Assembly: GCA_964585545.1 (NCBI GenBank)
Contig: CAZPDT010000016.1
Location: forward strand, 1-64,000
Direction: 5' to 3'
DNA from: Brumimicrobium sp964585545
GTDB taxonomy: Bacteria; Bacteroidota; Bacteroidia; Flavobacteriales_D; Crocinitomicaceae
Length of the DNA: 64,000 bases
The translations under genes were made by a program, and so were the position numbers. The stretch's first letter is position 1; each line of letters opens with the position of its first letter. Below the pieces are notes generated by a model. That model made no database searches, was not told the DNA's origin, and saw only the letters and a program-made list of their open reading frames with translations. Of this stretch, positions 54,180 through 62,538 are shown piece after piece.

Positions 54180-57100
54180 TTAAACACTTAATATTGGCAT
54201 TAATAAATCACGTAACTCAATTTTCATTGCTTTTAAGTTATTGCGTATCTCGTTGTCTTTTTCTCTGAGTTTTTGGTAGGCATTATGTATGATTGATATT
54301 TGCTCTTCTTGCGATTTACCTTCAATCGACTCAAAATCTCGTTCTGCATATTGAATAAAATGTAACCCTACTTTTTTAAACTCTTCTGGGAAATACAATT
54401 CAAAAACCATAGCATCTATTACTTCTTCAAAGGTTTCTGAAATATGAGAGTTGGGAACGTGTTCGTTGAGTTGTTTGTCTTGAGCTAAAATGAAAAGAAT
54501 GTAATCAACCAACTTTACATAAACTTCGACAGAAGTTGGCTTTTTTATAGGAATTCCTAACAATGGTTCTTTGTCAATCTGATAATTATTCCCTTGCATT
54601 TTACCTTTATATCTCAACCAAAATTTAACTAATGAAGAGTTGAATAATGCTGTTAGATATTTTAAGTTAAATCTATTCGATTTTATCACATAGAATGTTG
54701 CAGATAAATAACTATCAAAATCAAGAAAGGTAAATATAGGTACCGAAGGACATTTTCTTTGAACAGCTATTTTTTCACCAATAAAAAAATCTTCTTTTCT
54801 TGCTCTGTGTAAACCGTATGGTTTATTATCTGATGTTATAATATGTTGAAATTTATCTAAATGACTTTTCAAGTTAGGATAAGCATCTAATGAATTTTCC
54901 TTTTTAAAACTTGAATCTGTGTAAATAATGAACTTATCATTAGATTTTTTTCCAAAGTATTTTTGAAAATGTCTTGTATCAGAATAATAACGCTTAAGAA
55001 AACTAATCTCGTTATCATTTAAATTTAAGCTTCCAACCTCATAATGGTTTAAACCAAAAATACCATCTCCCACACGATAAGAGTTATCAAGTTTTGGTAA
55101 CATTTTTTTTGCTACAAAATCATAATGAGGATGTATTCCATTTGCAACTTCAGAATCATTTAAAAAATGCACTTCATTGTCTAAAATTAGTTGTAAAGTA
55201 TGCTCTACTTCAGGGCTGTTAAAAGTAATTAGTTTACCAACGTAATTTTCAGAATCAAAATCTATAAAGTATTTTTTAGCAAACGTTTGATTTGTTTCAA
55301 AATTTAGAAAATCTGATAGTTGACTTTGTTTAATATCATCAATCAACACCGAATACTTTAGTGGATAATTTTCTCTTGGTGATTTTTTTTCGAAAACATA
55401 TACCATTGTTTGTATTCCAGCGGTTTTAAATACTTTGTGATTCCAAAAATCGGTGAAGAGTTTAATTTCTGTTTCTTTTAAAACCTTAGTTCTAAATTTG
55501 GATGCACCTGCACTTGTTATCCAATTATTTTGAGCAATAAAACACTCAATACCATTTAGTTTTAACAAGTCAATGCACTTGCAAGCAAATCCATACCATA
55601 AGTCCATCTTGCCTTGATAGTATGGTGAATCTCTAAATCCTTCAAAAGCTGATTTATTCGTATATTCTTTTATATACGGTGGATTACCAATCACAATATC
55701 AAAACCTTCAAAGTTTCCTTCTTTATCTAATAGATTAGGGAACTCAAAACGCCATTCTACAGCTTCTTTAAATATTTTGGCTTCTACTCGGTCTTTTTTC
55801 TCTTGTTCTAGTTTGGCTATTTCTTTCCTTAGTTTGGCGTTTCTACGTTTTTCAGCAGCCGTTTGTTTGTGTTCAAATAAGCCTACGTTAATGTATTGGT
55901 TTAACTCATATTTTTTGTCATTCAGTTTTTTAGATTCCTTACTAGAAAAGTAGGTTTTAAAAGCACTTTTTACATCTTCTATAAGTTGCTTAAACTCTTC
56001 CTTTTTGTCGTGATTGGCTTCGTGCATATAGTCATTTACCAATGCCTTGTATTTATCTAAATCTACTTTATCTTCTTCTGCACGCCCTTTATTAAATTCT
56101 TTAAAAACTTGGTCTATAGGCGTGTCTAATTCATAACGACTTATTAAAGAATTACCGCAAATAATTTTATAATCTAAGTTTGGTAATGGTCTTGGTGTAG
56201 GTTCGTCCACAACTAAAGACAACCAAAATCGTAATTGGGCAATATCTACAGCACCTTCTTCAATATCTACACCATAAATAGAGTTTTCTATAATGCGTTC
56301 TTTTACCCTAGCAGGACTCCAAGCTTCGTAACCTTGCTCAAATGCAATGAGGCCTTTTAAGGCAAAAATTTCGTGTAATAATCCCATTGGGAATGCACCA
56401 GAACCAATGGCAGGGTCCAAAATTTTTACTTTGCTTAACAATGCGTTGATTTCCTCTAGTTCATTTTCTGTTAGTTTACCCTGTTTTTTTTGCTTTACGA
56501 AAATGCTAATATCTTCTTTAGCTGTAGTTGAAAGATGCGTATGCAAGTATTCTATTAAAGACTCTTGTGTCATATAATGCACAATTTCTTTAGGTGTATA
56601 AAACGCACCTTTGTCTTTGTTGTCTTCCAGTAAATTCTCAAAAATGTGTCCTAACATTTCAGGGTCAACACCAATGTCTTGGTCATCAGGACTACTTTCG
56701 TCAACCGTAAAATTGTATTGGCTGAAAAAGGCTAGTAAATCTATAAATCGTTGTGGTTCAAATTGTATGTCTATTGGCTCTACATTATCTTTTTCAAACA
56801 GACCTCCGTTTAAGTATGGGATACGTGAATTAGTAACCGAGAAAATATCATTGTTTTCAGAACGGTCAGCATTTAAGGTTTCAAAGAATAAAGGTGCTAA
56901 AGCTTTTTCGTAGAAATTGTTTTTGTCTGGAAATTCTTCAAACAATCGAAATAAAAAGTCTAGTTGTCCTTCGCCCCAATCTTTGTCTAAAGGCACACCC
57001 ATCCAACCTTTTTTCTGTAGGAAGAACAAAAACACAATACGACCTAAAAACTTTTTCACAAAATCACTGACTAAATGTTCTGCTTTTTTGTGTTTGTCTT

Positions 57101-57779
57101 CCAAAGTACCATTGGTAGATACTTGGTTAAGAAAATGGGTAAATGCTTTTGGGTTATCTACAATATAACTTACTAAGGTTTCGTATTGATGGAAATAACC
57201 ATTGTAAAACTCTTTGGATAGTTTTTCTACGGAGAATGCTTTTAAAATATCTTCGAGTGTAAACTCTCTAGAATTGATCTGATTAAAAAGCCATTCAAAC
57301 TGGTTTACAGCTGTTTTTACGGTTTCATTTTGACCTAGAAGGTACGTATATCGTTTTGGATGCGTTTCAGTCTTCACTTCGTTGTTATCGGCATCCCAAT
57401 ACAATGATTTAGAAATAAAAGTAAATCGCCAATCTGAAGCTTTTTTGTTGTAATAGGTAATGATAGCACCATCTATATATCCAAAGCCAATTTCGCTAGA
57501 CATTATGTTTCTCAGTCCAACTCTATTTCTGGTTACTTGTTGATTTTCTTTCAATTCAACTTCGTAGAATTTAATTACTCTATCATCTGACAGGGTAATA
57601 TCACCATATTCCCAAATGTGTTCTACATCTTTGTGTTTAACCAATGAATCGTCTTTTAAATCCACTGGTGTTTCAAAGTAACTTGCAGAAATATCTCTAA
57701 AAAGTTCTTTTAAAAATCCCTTCCAAATTGAGCTTTGGTATGGAGATTTGAAAATATTATGTAATGTATCTTTATTCAC
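54180..57779 (-). CDS. Eco57I-like adenine-specific DNA methyltransferase with TaqI-like recognition domain
   Basis: A 1199-residue type IIG/BREX-PglX-like enzyme. Residues 1-150 hold a possible nuclease-like motif, GD at 59-60 and ELK at 75-77 (ExK). A helical part follows. The N6-adenine methyltransferase core has GAFYTPKEIVHYM (391-403), DPAIGSGAF (455-463) and IVIGNPPY (to Tyr702). The region from about 985 to 1075 (EKIAVQRKCPSVPIF to NNYQI) resembles the TaqI-like specificity domain, and a helical tail closes the chain. It should methylate one adenine in an asymmetric target and protect host DNA. It is last in the operon; its start lies 2 bases after the RhuM stop. Confidence 0.85.
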   Translation of the reverse strand: MNKDTLHNIFKSPYQSSIWKGFLKELFRDISASYFETPVDLKDDSLVKHKDVEHIWEYGDITLSDDRVIKFYEVELKENQQVTRNRVGLRNIMSSEIGFGYIDGAIITYYNKKASDWRFTFISKSLYWDADNNEVKTETHPKRYTYLLGQNETVKTAVNQFEWLFNQINSREFTLEDILKAFSVEKLSKEFYNGYFHQYETLVSYIVDNPKAFTHFLNQVSTNGTLEDKHKKAEHLVSDFVKKFLGRIVFLFFLQKKGWMGVPLDKDWGEGQLDFLFRLFEEFPDKNNFYEKALAPLFFETLNADRSENNDIFSVTNSRIPYLNGGLFEKDNVEPIDIQFEPQRFIDLLAFFSQYNFTVDESSPDDQDIGVDPEMLGHIFENLLEDNKDKGAFYTPKEIVHYMTQESLIEYLHTHLSTTAKEDISIFVKQKKQGKLTENELEEINALLSKVKILDPAIGSGAFPMGLLHEIFALKGLIAFEQGYEAWSPARVKERIIENSIYGVDIEEGAVDIAQLRFWLSLVVDEPTPRPLPNLDYKIICGNSLISRYELDTPIDQVFKEFNKGRAEEDKVDLDKYKALVNDYMHEANHDKKEEFKQLIEDVKSAFKTYFSSKESKKLNDKKYELNQYINVGLFEHKQTAAEKRRNAKLRKEIAKLEQEKKDRVEAKIFKEAVEWRFEFPNLLDKEGNFEGFDIVIGNPPYIKEYTNKSAFEGFRDSPYYQGKMDLWYGFACKCIDLLKLNGIECFIAQNNWITSAGASKFRTKVLKETEIKLFTDFWNHKVFKTAGIQTMVYVFEKKSPRENYPLKYSVLIDDIKQSQLSDFLNFETNQTFAKKYFIDFDSENYVGKLITFNSPEVEHTLQLILDNEVHFLNDSEVANGIHPHYDFVAKKMLPKLDNSYRVGDGIFGLNHYEVGSLNLNDNEISFLKRYYSDTRHFQKYFGKKSNDKFIIYTDSSFKKENSLDAYPNLKSHLDKFQHIITSDNKPYGLHRARKEDFFIGEKIAVQRKCPSVPIFTFLDFDSYLSATFYVIKSNRFNLKYLTALFNSSLVKFWLRYKGKMQGNNYQIDKEPLLGIPIKKPTSVEVYVKLVDYILFILAQDKQLNEHVPNSHISETFEEVIDAMVFELYFPEEFKKVGLHFIQYAERDFESIEGKSQEEQISIIHNAYQKLREKDNEIRNNLKAMKIELRDLLMPILSV

Positions 57780-57781
57780 GA

Positions 57782-58792
57782 TTATTTTTCTTTTTTGATT
57801 TTGGATTCTAGGGCTTTTAATTCTTCTAAATCTTTTTTATCCGCTTGATTTGCTTCGTATGCTTTTCGCTTACTATCAAAAGACTTATAAATCTCTTTTA
57901 CTTTCTTTTCCATCATAGCCTTACTAATGCTGCCTTTGCCTTTAAGCACTTTTTTATCATTAAACTCAAGAATAGCATCTACGTTTTTACGCCAGAAATT
58001 CATTGTTATATCCATTCTGTTTTTGGCTCTCAGCTCTGCGGTTTCAAGGAATATTACAACAAGTCTGTTTAAGGTGTCAATTTCATCTTCGGTTAAATAG
58101 TTTTTAGCAATGAAAATATCTTGTTTACGCACGATGCTTCCTTTCCAATTGGTTAAGGCCATATTAGGTTGGTTGGCATCGGCTCTTGACAAAATTATTT
58201 CGGCAGCAGTTTTATTTGTTACCGCATACAATAATTTATTTTGTGTTTCGGCAAAAAACATTTGCGTGGCTTTATCAGTTGGGTCATAATCGCTAGAAAG
58301 GGCAAATAAATCTCTTACTTTTTGATAAAAACGTTTTTCCGAAGCACGTATATCACGAATGCGAGCGAGTAATTCATCGAAATAGTCTGGTCTACCATCA
58401 GGATTTTTAAGACGTTCATCATCAATTATAAATCCTTTTATAATATATTGCTTTAAGTTTTGGTTTGCCCAAATACGAAATTGTGTTCCTCGTTTACTTC
58501 TCACCCTAAAACCAATGGCTAAAATCATTTCTAAACTGTAAAAAGTAACTTCGTAATTTTTGCCGTCTTGGGCAGTTGTCAAGTAATTCTTTACAACTGA
58601 CTCCTCACTTAACTCATTGTCATTCAATATGTTTAATATGTGTTGGCTAATGTTTTGTTTAGAGGTGTCAAAAAGTTCAGCCAATTGATTTTGATTCATC
58701 CAAACTTGACCATCTTTGGCATATAAGGATACGGATGCTTTTCCGTCTGCCGTATTGTAAATAATTAAATTTTGTTCGTTTTTTTGTTCCAT
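57782..58792 (-). CDS. RhuM-family protein (virulence_RhuM)
   Basis: A 336-residue cytoplasmic protein of the RhuM family. The N-terminal region has a helix-turn-helix (LAELFDTSKQNISQHI), then KNYEVTFYSLEMILAIGFRV, then FRIWANQNLKQYIIKGF. The C-terminal half is helical and charged (LTEDEIDTLNRLVVIFLETAE). RhuM genes are often found inside restriction-modification loci, but their biochemical role is not established. Here it lies between the helicase (12 bases upstream) and the methyltransferase (2 bases downstream), so it is co-translated with them and is probably a working part or regulator of the system. Confidence 0.86.
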   Translation of the reverse strand: MEQKNEQNLIIYNTADGKASVSLYAKDGQVWMNQNQLAELFDTSKQNISQHILNILNDNELSEESVVKNYLTTAQDGKNYEVTFYSLEMILAIGFRVRSKRGTQFRIWANQNLKQYIIKGFIIDDERLKNPDGRPDYFDELLARIRDIRASEKRFYQKVRDLFALSSDYDPTDKATQMFFAETQNKLLYAVTNKTAAEIILSRADANQPNMALTNWKGSIVRKQDIFIAKNYLTEDEIDTLNRLVVIFLETAELRAKNRMDITMNFWRKNVDAILEFNDKKVLKGKGSISKAMMEKKVKEIYKSFDSKRKAYEANQADKKDLEELKALESKIKKEK

Positions 58793-58804
58793 AATAACAA
58801 TAAT

Positions 58805-61800
58805 TTAACCAGTGAATGATTCTGATATAATTATTTGAGGTTTTGAACTCAAAGGTGTCTTTGGTCGCTTTTTGGGTTCGTCATCAAACAATTCTTCCTT
58901 GATTTCTTCCAGTGGATAGCTCTTAATGATTTTCATCATTTCATTAAATTCATCCACACGCTTCATCTTTTTAGAAACGCTTTCCTTTTTTAGCTTATTG
59001 ATTTCTCGTGGAAGTTTTTGAAAACGACCTATTTCAATTGCTTTTTTTGCTTCTAATAATAACTCTTTTTCATCTTCAGAGGCATATTCTTGAAGAATAG
59101 TACCTTTAATAACTGCAATAGCTCTTTTTTCATTTGGTCCTAATTTTACACTTGCTTTAGTACCTAAACTTAATAGGCTTTGGTCTTCCACAAATGAATC
59201 TAATGCTGTGTTAATCTGCTCATAATGGAATTCAGGCAGTTCTGTAGCTCGTTCTGTAATTTCAGCTTTATAAAGTCTTGCTGCTTCTACAAAGGTTAAT
59301 TCTTCAATAGAATTATCAGTGTGCATTAAATAGTAAGCATCTCTTTTTTTGTTCTTTATGTATGCAATAGTTTGTCCTTTTACCGCTTTGTTTTTACGAC
59401 CACATCTTGCTCTTCTCGGAATTTTATTCTTAATATATTGGTATTGGTCAGGATTCTCTTCTCGGAATTTTCTGAGATAGTTTAAATATTCAAGACGTTC
59501 GTCTTTTTCTTCCTCTGGCAGTTGCTCAAACAAACCATAAGAATCAAAATCCTCATTAGTAGAGTAAATTTGGCTATCCTCACCTAATGCTGAATGAAAA
59601 GCTTGTAATTTCATATAAGCTTTTTTATTCAATTCAATTTCTGTGTCGGCTTGTTCTGTAGGGAAGAAGTTAAAAATGTTTATAAATTGATAAGGTGTAC
59701 CAACTCTATTTACACGTCCTATACGTTGCATTAGACGAGTTGCATTCCAAGGAATATCATAATTGACAATAGTGTTGGAACGATGGAGGTTAACACCTTC
59801 CGCCAATACTTCTGTTGTGATAATTATATCGTAATCATTTTTAGCATCTGCAATGGTTTGATTAGCATCAAAGTTTTCGGCAATTGTATCTGTTAAATCT
59901 TTTGCATTTGAAGAATCAACACTTAAAATTCTTGAAAAACCATCATTTTCCAATCTATTCATTAAATAGGCAGTTGTTTCTTTAGATTCAGAGAAAACAA
60001 CCAACTTTTTACTTTTATTCACTTCTTCATTTAGTAAATCTGTTTTAAGCTTTTCAATGAATCTGTCATATTTAGGGTCGTAATCACCTATATTATCCCA
60101 TTGTTCGACAAGTTTTTTAAGAATGATGTCATCATTTCTAATTCCCTCTTTAAATTCTTCTGAAAACTCCTCAATACCAAAAGCCTGAATTTTTGACGGG
60201 TCTTCAGCGTTTAAAAGTAATTCATCAAGTATTGCTTCATCATCATTTAAAATATATTCACTTACACCCAATTTCGGTGCAATGTATATTTTACCATTTT
60301 CAATCATTTTGAGCATTGCCCTGTTAGCATCATAGAATCGATTAAGACTCATTTTAAAAGCGTGAAAAGAACTATCTATCCTTTTTACAAGCAAAATTTT
60401 CATAATCACAGCCAATTGCTCTGATATTCTATTGGCTTGATTGGGATCCACACCAGTTGTCTTTTTGTATTGCTTTTTGGCTTCATCACTCATATATTTT
60501 ATCGCCTGATAACGATAATAGCTTAAACCACCTTTACTGTCCTTGACAATTTTTATAGTTTGGTCGTAAAGGTCATTTACCTCTTCATTTAATTGATAAA
60601 GTATTTGTTTAGGTGGAATTATGTCAGGAAAAGTAAATCCTTGTTCATTTATATCTTCTAAATAGCTTGTTGTGTTTTTAATGTCAGTTCTAGTTCTTCT
60701 AACGATGATTGGTTCGAGAACTTTGTTTCTTATTTCTTCATAAATTTCTTTAACACCTTGAGCTATTTTAATGTGGTCTTGCTCTTTTTTAAGTTTATTG
60801 TATTTATCAATTAAGGGTCTAAAAAAATGCTGTAAGTTACCAACTTCAAGAGTTGATTGTTTAGAATCTTGAAAAAGATATAATTGGTTTCTAATATCCT
60901 GAGGTCTGTTATTTAGTGGAGTAGCTGTAACAAGAATTACTTTTTTCTTGTCAGACAAATCGTTTCCTTTTCTTTTTCTTTTAGTCTTACATAGTTTCTG
61001 TAATTGATGAAACATTTCTGATTCATCAGAACGAAATTTATGAGCTTCATCAACTATAATTAAATCATAATCCTCAGGATGTTTAATTTTATGTAACGAA
61101 CCATTTGTTACAAAGTCAATGTTCGGCACTTCAAAATCACGAATTGTTTTTTTCCAACTTTTCTCGACTGCTGGAGGATAGATTACCAGTGTTTTAGTTC
61201 TATAACCATTTGCGAAGTAGAATTTTTTTGCAATGATGGTTGCAATAATGGTTTTACCTAGCCCAACTACATCTGCTAAAATAAACCCTGAGTGTTTCAG
61301 TAATTTGGAATATCCATCATTTACAGCATCAATTTGGTAGGCGAGTTTTTTATAACCTTTTGGTAAATCGGTTATGGACTCTGGGTCATATTCAATAGAT
61401 TTCCCAAAATATTCAATGAGTAACTTTATGTATATTTCAAAAGGAGTAAACTGGTCGCTTAGATGAGTTGTGTTTTTTACTTTTTGAACTGTTTCAGGCA
61501 AAATGTCTATTGCCTCTTTCCATAAATCCTCAAATGTTTTTGTAGCGAAAGCCACATCATCATAATAAGGTAATAAAACATTGAATTCAAAGTTTTTTTC
61601 AATTCCAGATACGGAAAGGTTTGAAGAACCTGTAATTACTCTTCCTGGATTATGTTCATTCCATAGAGCAGGTCTGAAAATGTATATTTTGGCGTGAATA
61701 TTTTTGTTTGGATGAGCTTTAATTTCAATTTTCCCTTTGGTAATATCATCAACAAACTGAACTATACCATCTTCTACATTTTTTGAATAATCAGATTGCT

Positions 61801-62089
61801 CAATATCACTTTTCAAGTCTCTCATAAACTCTTCTCTAGTGACATTTGTATTAAAATTAAATTCAAGTCCTTTTCTAGCTGCTTCACTTATTAGATGGTC
61901 AACATCGATTCCAACTAAAATTCGAATCTTTTCGACATCTTTTAAATATTCTCTAATTCTGAAATAACCTGATGAACGAAAATAACCTACAAGAGCATCA
62001 AAGACATTTACTTCTGTATGCTCAAATATTCCCTTAAATTTATTTAAAAGAGTATTGTCCTCTTTGTTGGTGAAAAACTTTGTACTCAT
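58805..62089 (-). CDS. SNF2-family helicase with N-terminal phospholipase D-type nuclease domain
   Basis: A 1094-residue protein. Residues about 20-190 form a PLD-like domain with a single catalytic half-site, HAKIYIF (His132, Lys134) and GSSNLSVSG (Asn157), as in nucleases such as BfiI that work as dimers. The SNF2 motor follows: ADVVGLGKT (272-280), LIIVDEAHKF (DEAH 347-350), LVTATPLNN (386-394), LVVFSESKETTAYL, then motif VI QRIGRVNRVG (788-797). The C-terminal 290 residues are charged and helical. It would move along or remodel DNA and cut it. Its start overlaps the XRE gene by 4 bases. Related arrangements occur in restriction-like defence loci. Confidence 0.87.
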   Translation of the reverse strand: MSTKFFTNKEDNTLLNKFKGIFEHTEVNVFDALVGYFRSSGYFRIREYLKDVEKIRILVGIDVDHLISEAARKGLEFNFNTNVTREEFMRDLKSDIEQSDYSKNVEDGIVQFVDDITKGKIEIKAHPNKNIHAKIYIFRPALWNEHNPGRVITGSSNLSVSGIEKNFEFNVLLPYYDDVAFATKTFEDLWKEAIDILPETVQKVKNTTHLSDQFTPFEIYIKLLIEYFGKSIEYDPESITDLPKGYKKLAYQIDAVNDGYSKLLKHSGFILADVVGLGKTIIATIIAKKFYFANGYRTKTLVIYPPAVEKSWKKTIRDFEVPNIDFVTNGSLHKIKHPEDYDLIIVDEAHKFRSDESEMFHQLQKLCKTKRKRKGNDLSDKKKVILVTATPLNNRPQDIRNQLYLFQDSKQSTLEVGNLQHFFRPLIDKYNKLKKEQDHIKIAQGVKEIYEEIRNKVLEPIIVRRTRTDIKNTTSYLEDINEQGFTFPDIIPPKQILYQLNEEVNDLYDQTIKIVKDSKGGLSYYRYQAIKYMSDEAKKQYKKTTGVDPNQANRISEQLAVIMKILLVKRIDSSFHAFKMSLNRFYDANRAMLKMIENGKIYIAPKLGVSEYILNDDEAILDELLLNAEDPSKIQAFGIEEFSEEFKEGIRNDDIILKKLVEQWDNIGDYDPKYDRFIEKLKTDLLNEEVNKSKKLVVFSESKETTAYLMNRLENDGFSRILSVDSSNAKDLTDTIAENFDANQTIADAKNDYDIIITTEVLAEGVNLHRSNTIVNYDIPWNATRLMQRIGRVNRVGTPYQFINIFNFFPTEQADTEIELNKKAYMKLQAFHSALGEDSQIYSTNEDFDSYGLFEQLPEEEKDERLEYLNYLRKFREENPDQYQYIKNKIPRRARCGRKNKAVKGQTIAYIKNKKRDAYYLMHTDNSIEELTFVEAARLYKAEITERATELPEFHYEQINTALDSFVEDQSLLSLGTKASVKLGPNEKRAIAVIKGTILQEYASEDEKELLLEAKKAIEIGRFQKLPREINKLKKESVSKKMKRVDEFNEMMKIIKSYPLEEIKEELFDDEPKKRPKTPLSSKPQIIISESFTG

Positions 62090-62364
62090 AAGGTTTTAAT
62101 AATTTTTTTTAGACCATCTTTAAGGTATGTTAATTCTCCTAAATCCGTAATTACCGCTGATTGAATGAATTCCAATTCGACTTCTTTTTCTGTCTTATCA
62201 AGAGAATCTGCCAATGTTGGAATCATATCTATAGTGGCTCTCCTTTCGTTCCTTTCAATCTTACTTAATATCGATGTATCGATATCAAGTGCAGCTGCAA
62301 CTTTACGTAAAGGCAAACCTTTCTCTTCTCTTAAATTTCTAATGTATTCTCCAAATGATTTCAT
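62086..62364 (-). CDS. XRE-family transcriptional regulator of the defence operon
   Basis: A 92-residue protein with an N-terminal Cro/CI-type helix-turn-helix: FGEYIRNLREEKGLPLRKVA, ALDIDTSILSKIERNERRA. The tail is helical. Size and position match the controller (C) proteins of restriction systems. It is the first gene of the operon and overlaps the helicase start (ATGA). A perfect palindrome covering the promoter -7 region 30 bases upstream is the likely operator, which would give autoregulation and delay effector synthesis on entry into a new host. Binding is inferred. Confidence 0.85.
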   Translation of the reverse strand: MKSFGEYIRNLREEKGLPLRKVAAALDIDTSILSKIERNERRATIDMIPTLADSLDKTEKEVELEFIQSAVITDLGELTYLKDGLKKIIKTL

Positions 62365-62393
62365 CTTGATAAATTTATTTAGACGATTCTGTC

Positions 62394-62424
62394 CAAATGT
62401 ACATTTATTATTTCGATTTTAAAC
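62394..62424 (-). promoter_or_regulatory. Promoter and candidate operator of the defence operon
   Basis: On the minus strand GTTTA (complement of 62420-62424) is followed by TACATTTG (complement of 62394-62401), a TAnnTTTG box. The palindrome AAATGTACATTT at 62395-62406 overlaps the box. The overlap fits repression by the XRE protein. Confidence 0.6.
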
Positions 62425-62538
62425 GTGAGCGGTGGGAAAAATTAAGCTCTTTTGTTTTTTAAGGAAGGGCAGAGGGAAGGCAAAAAACAAATGTGCTTAA
62501 TATGTGGCTGGTTTCGTTTCGTAGCTTGTGTACAACGG

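Noticed and set aside
53902..62536. Nine-base inverted match GTTGTACAC/GTGTACAAC near both cassette borders as attachment sites
   Set aside because: Too short to separate from chance in AT-rich DNA, no integrase gene is present, and the copies lie at different distances from the IS ends.
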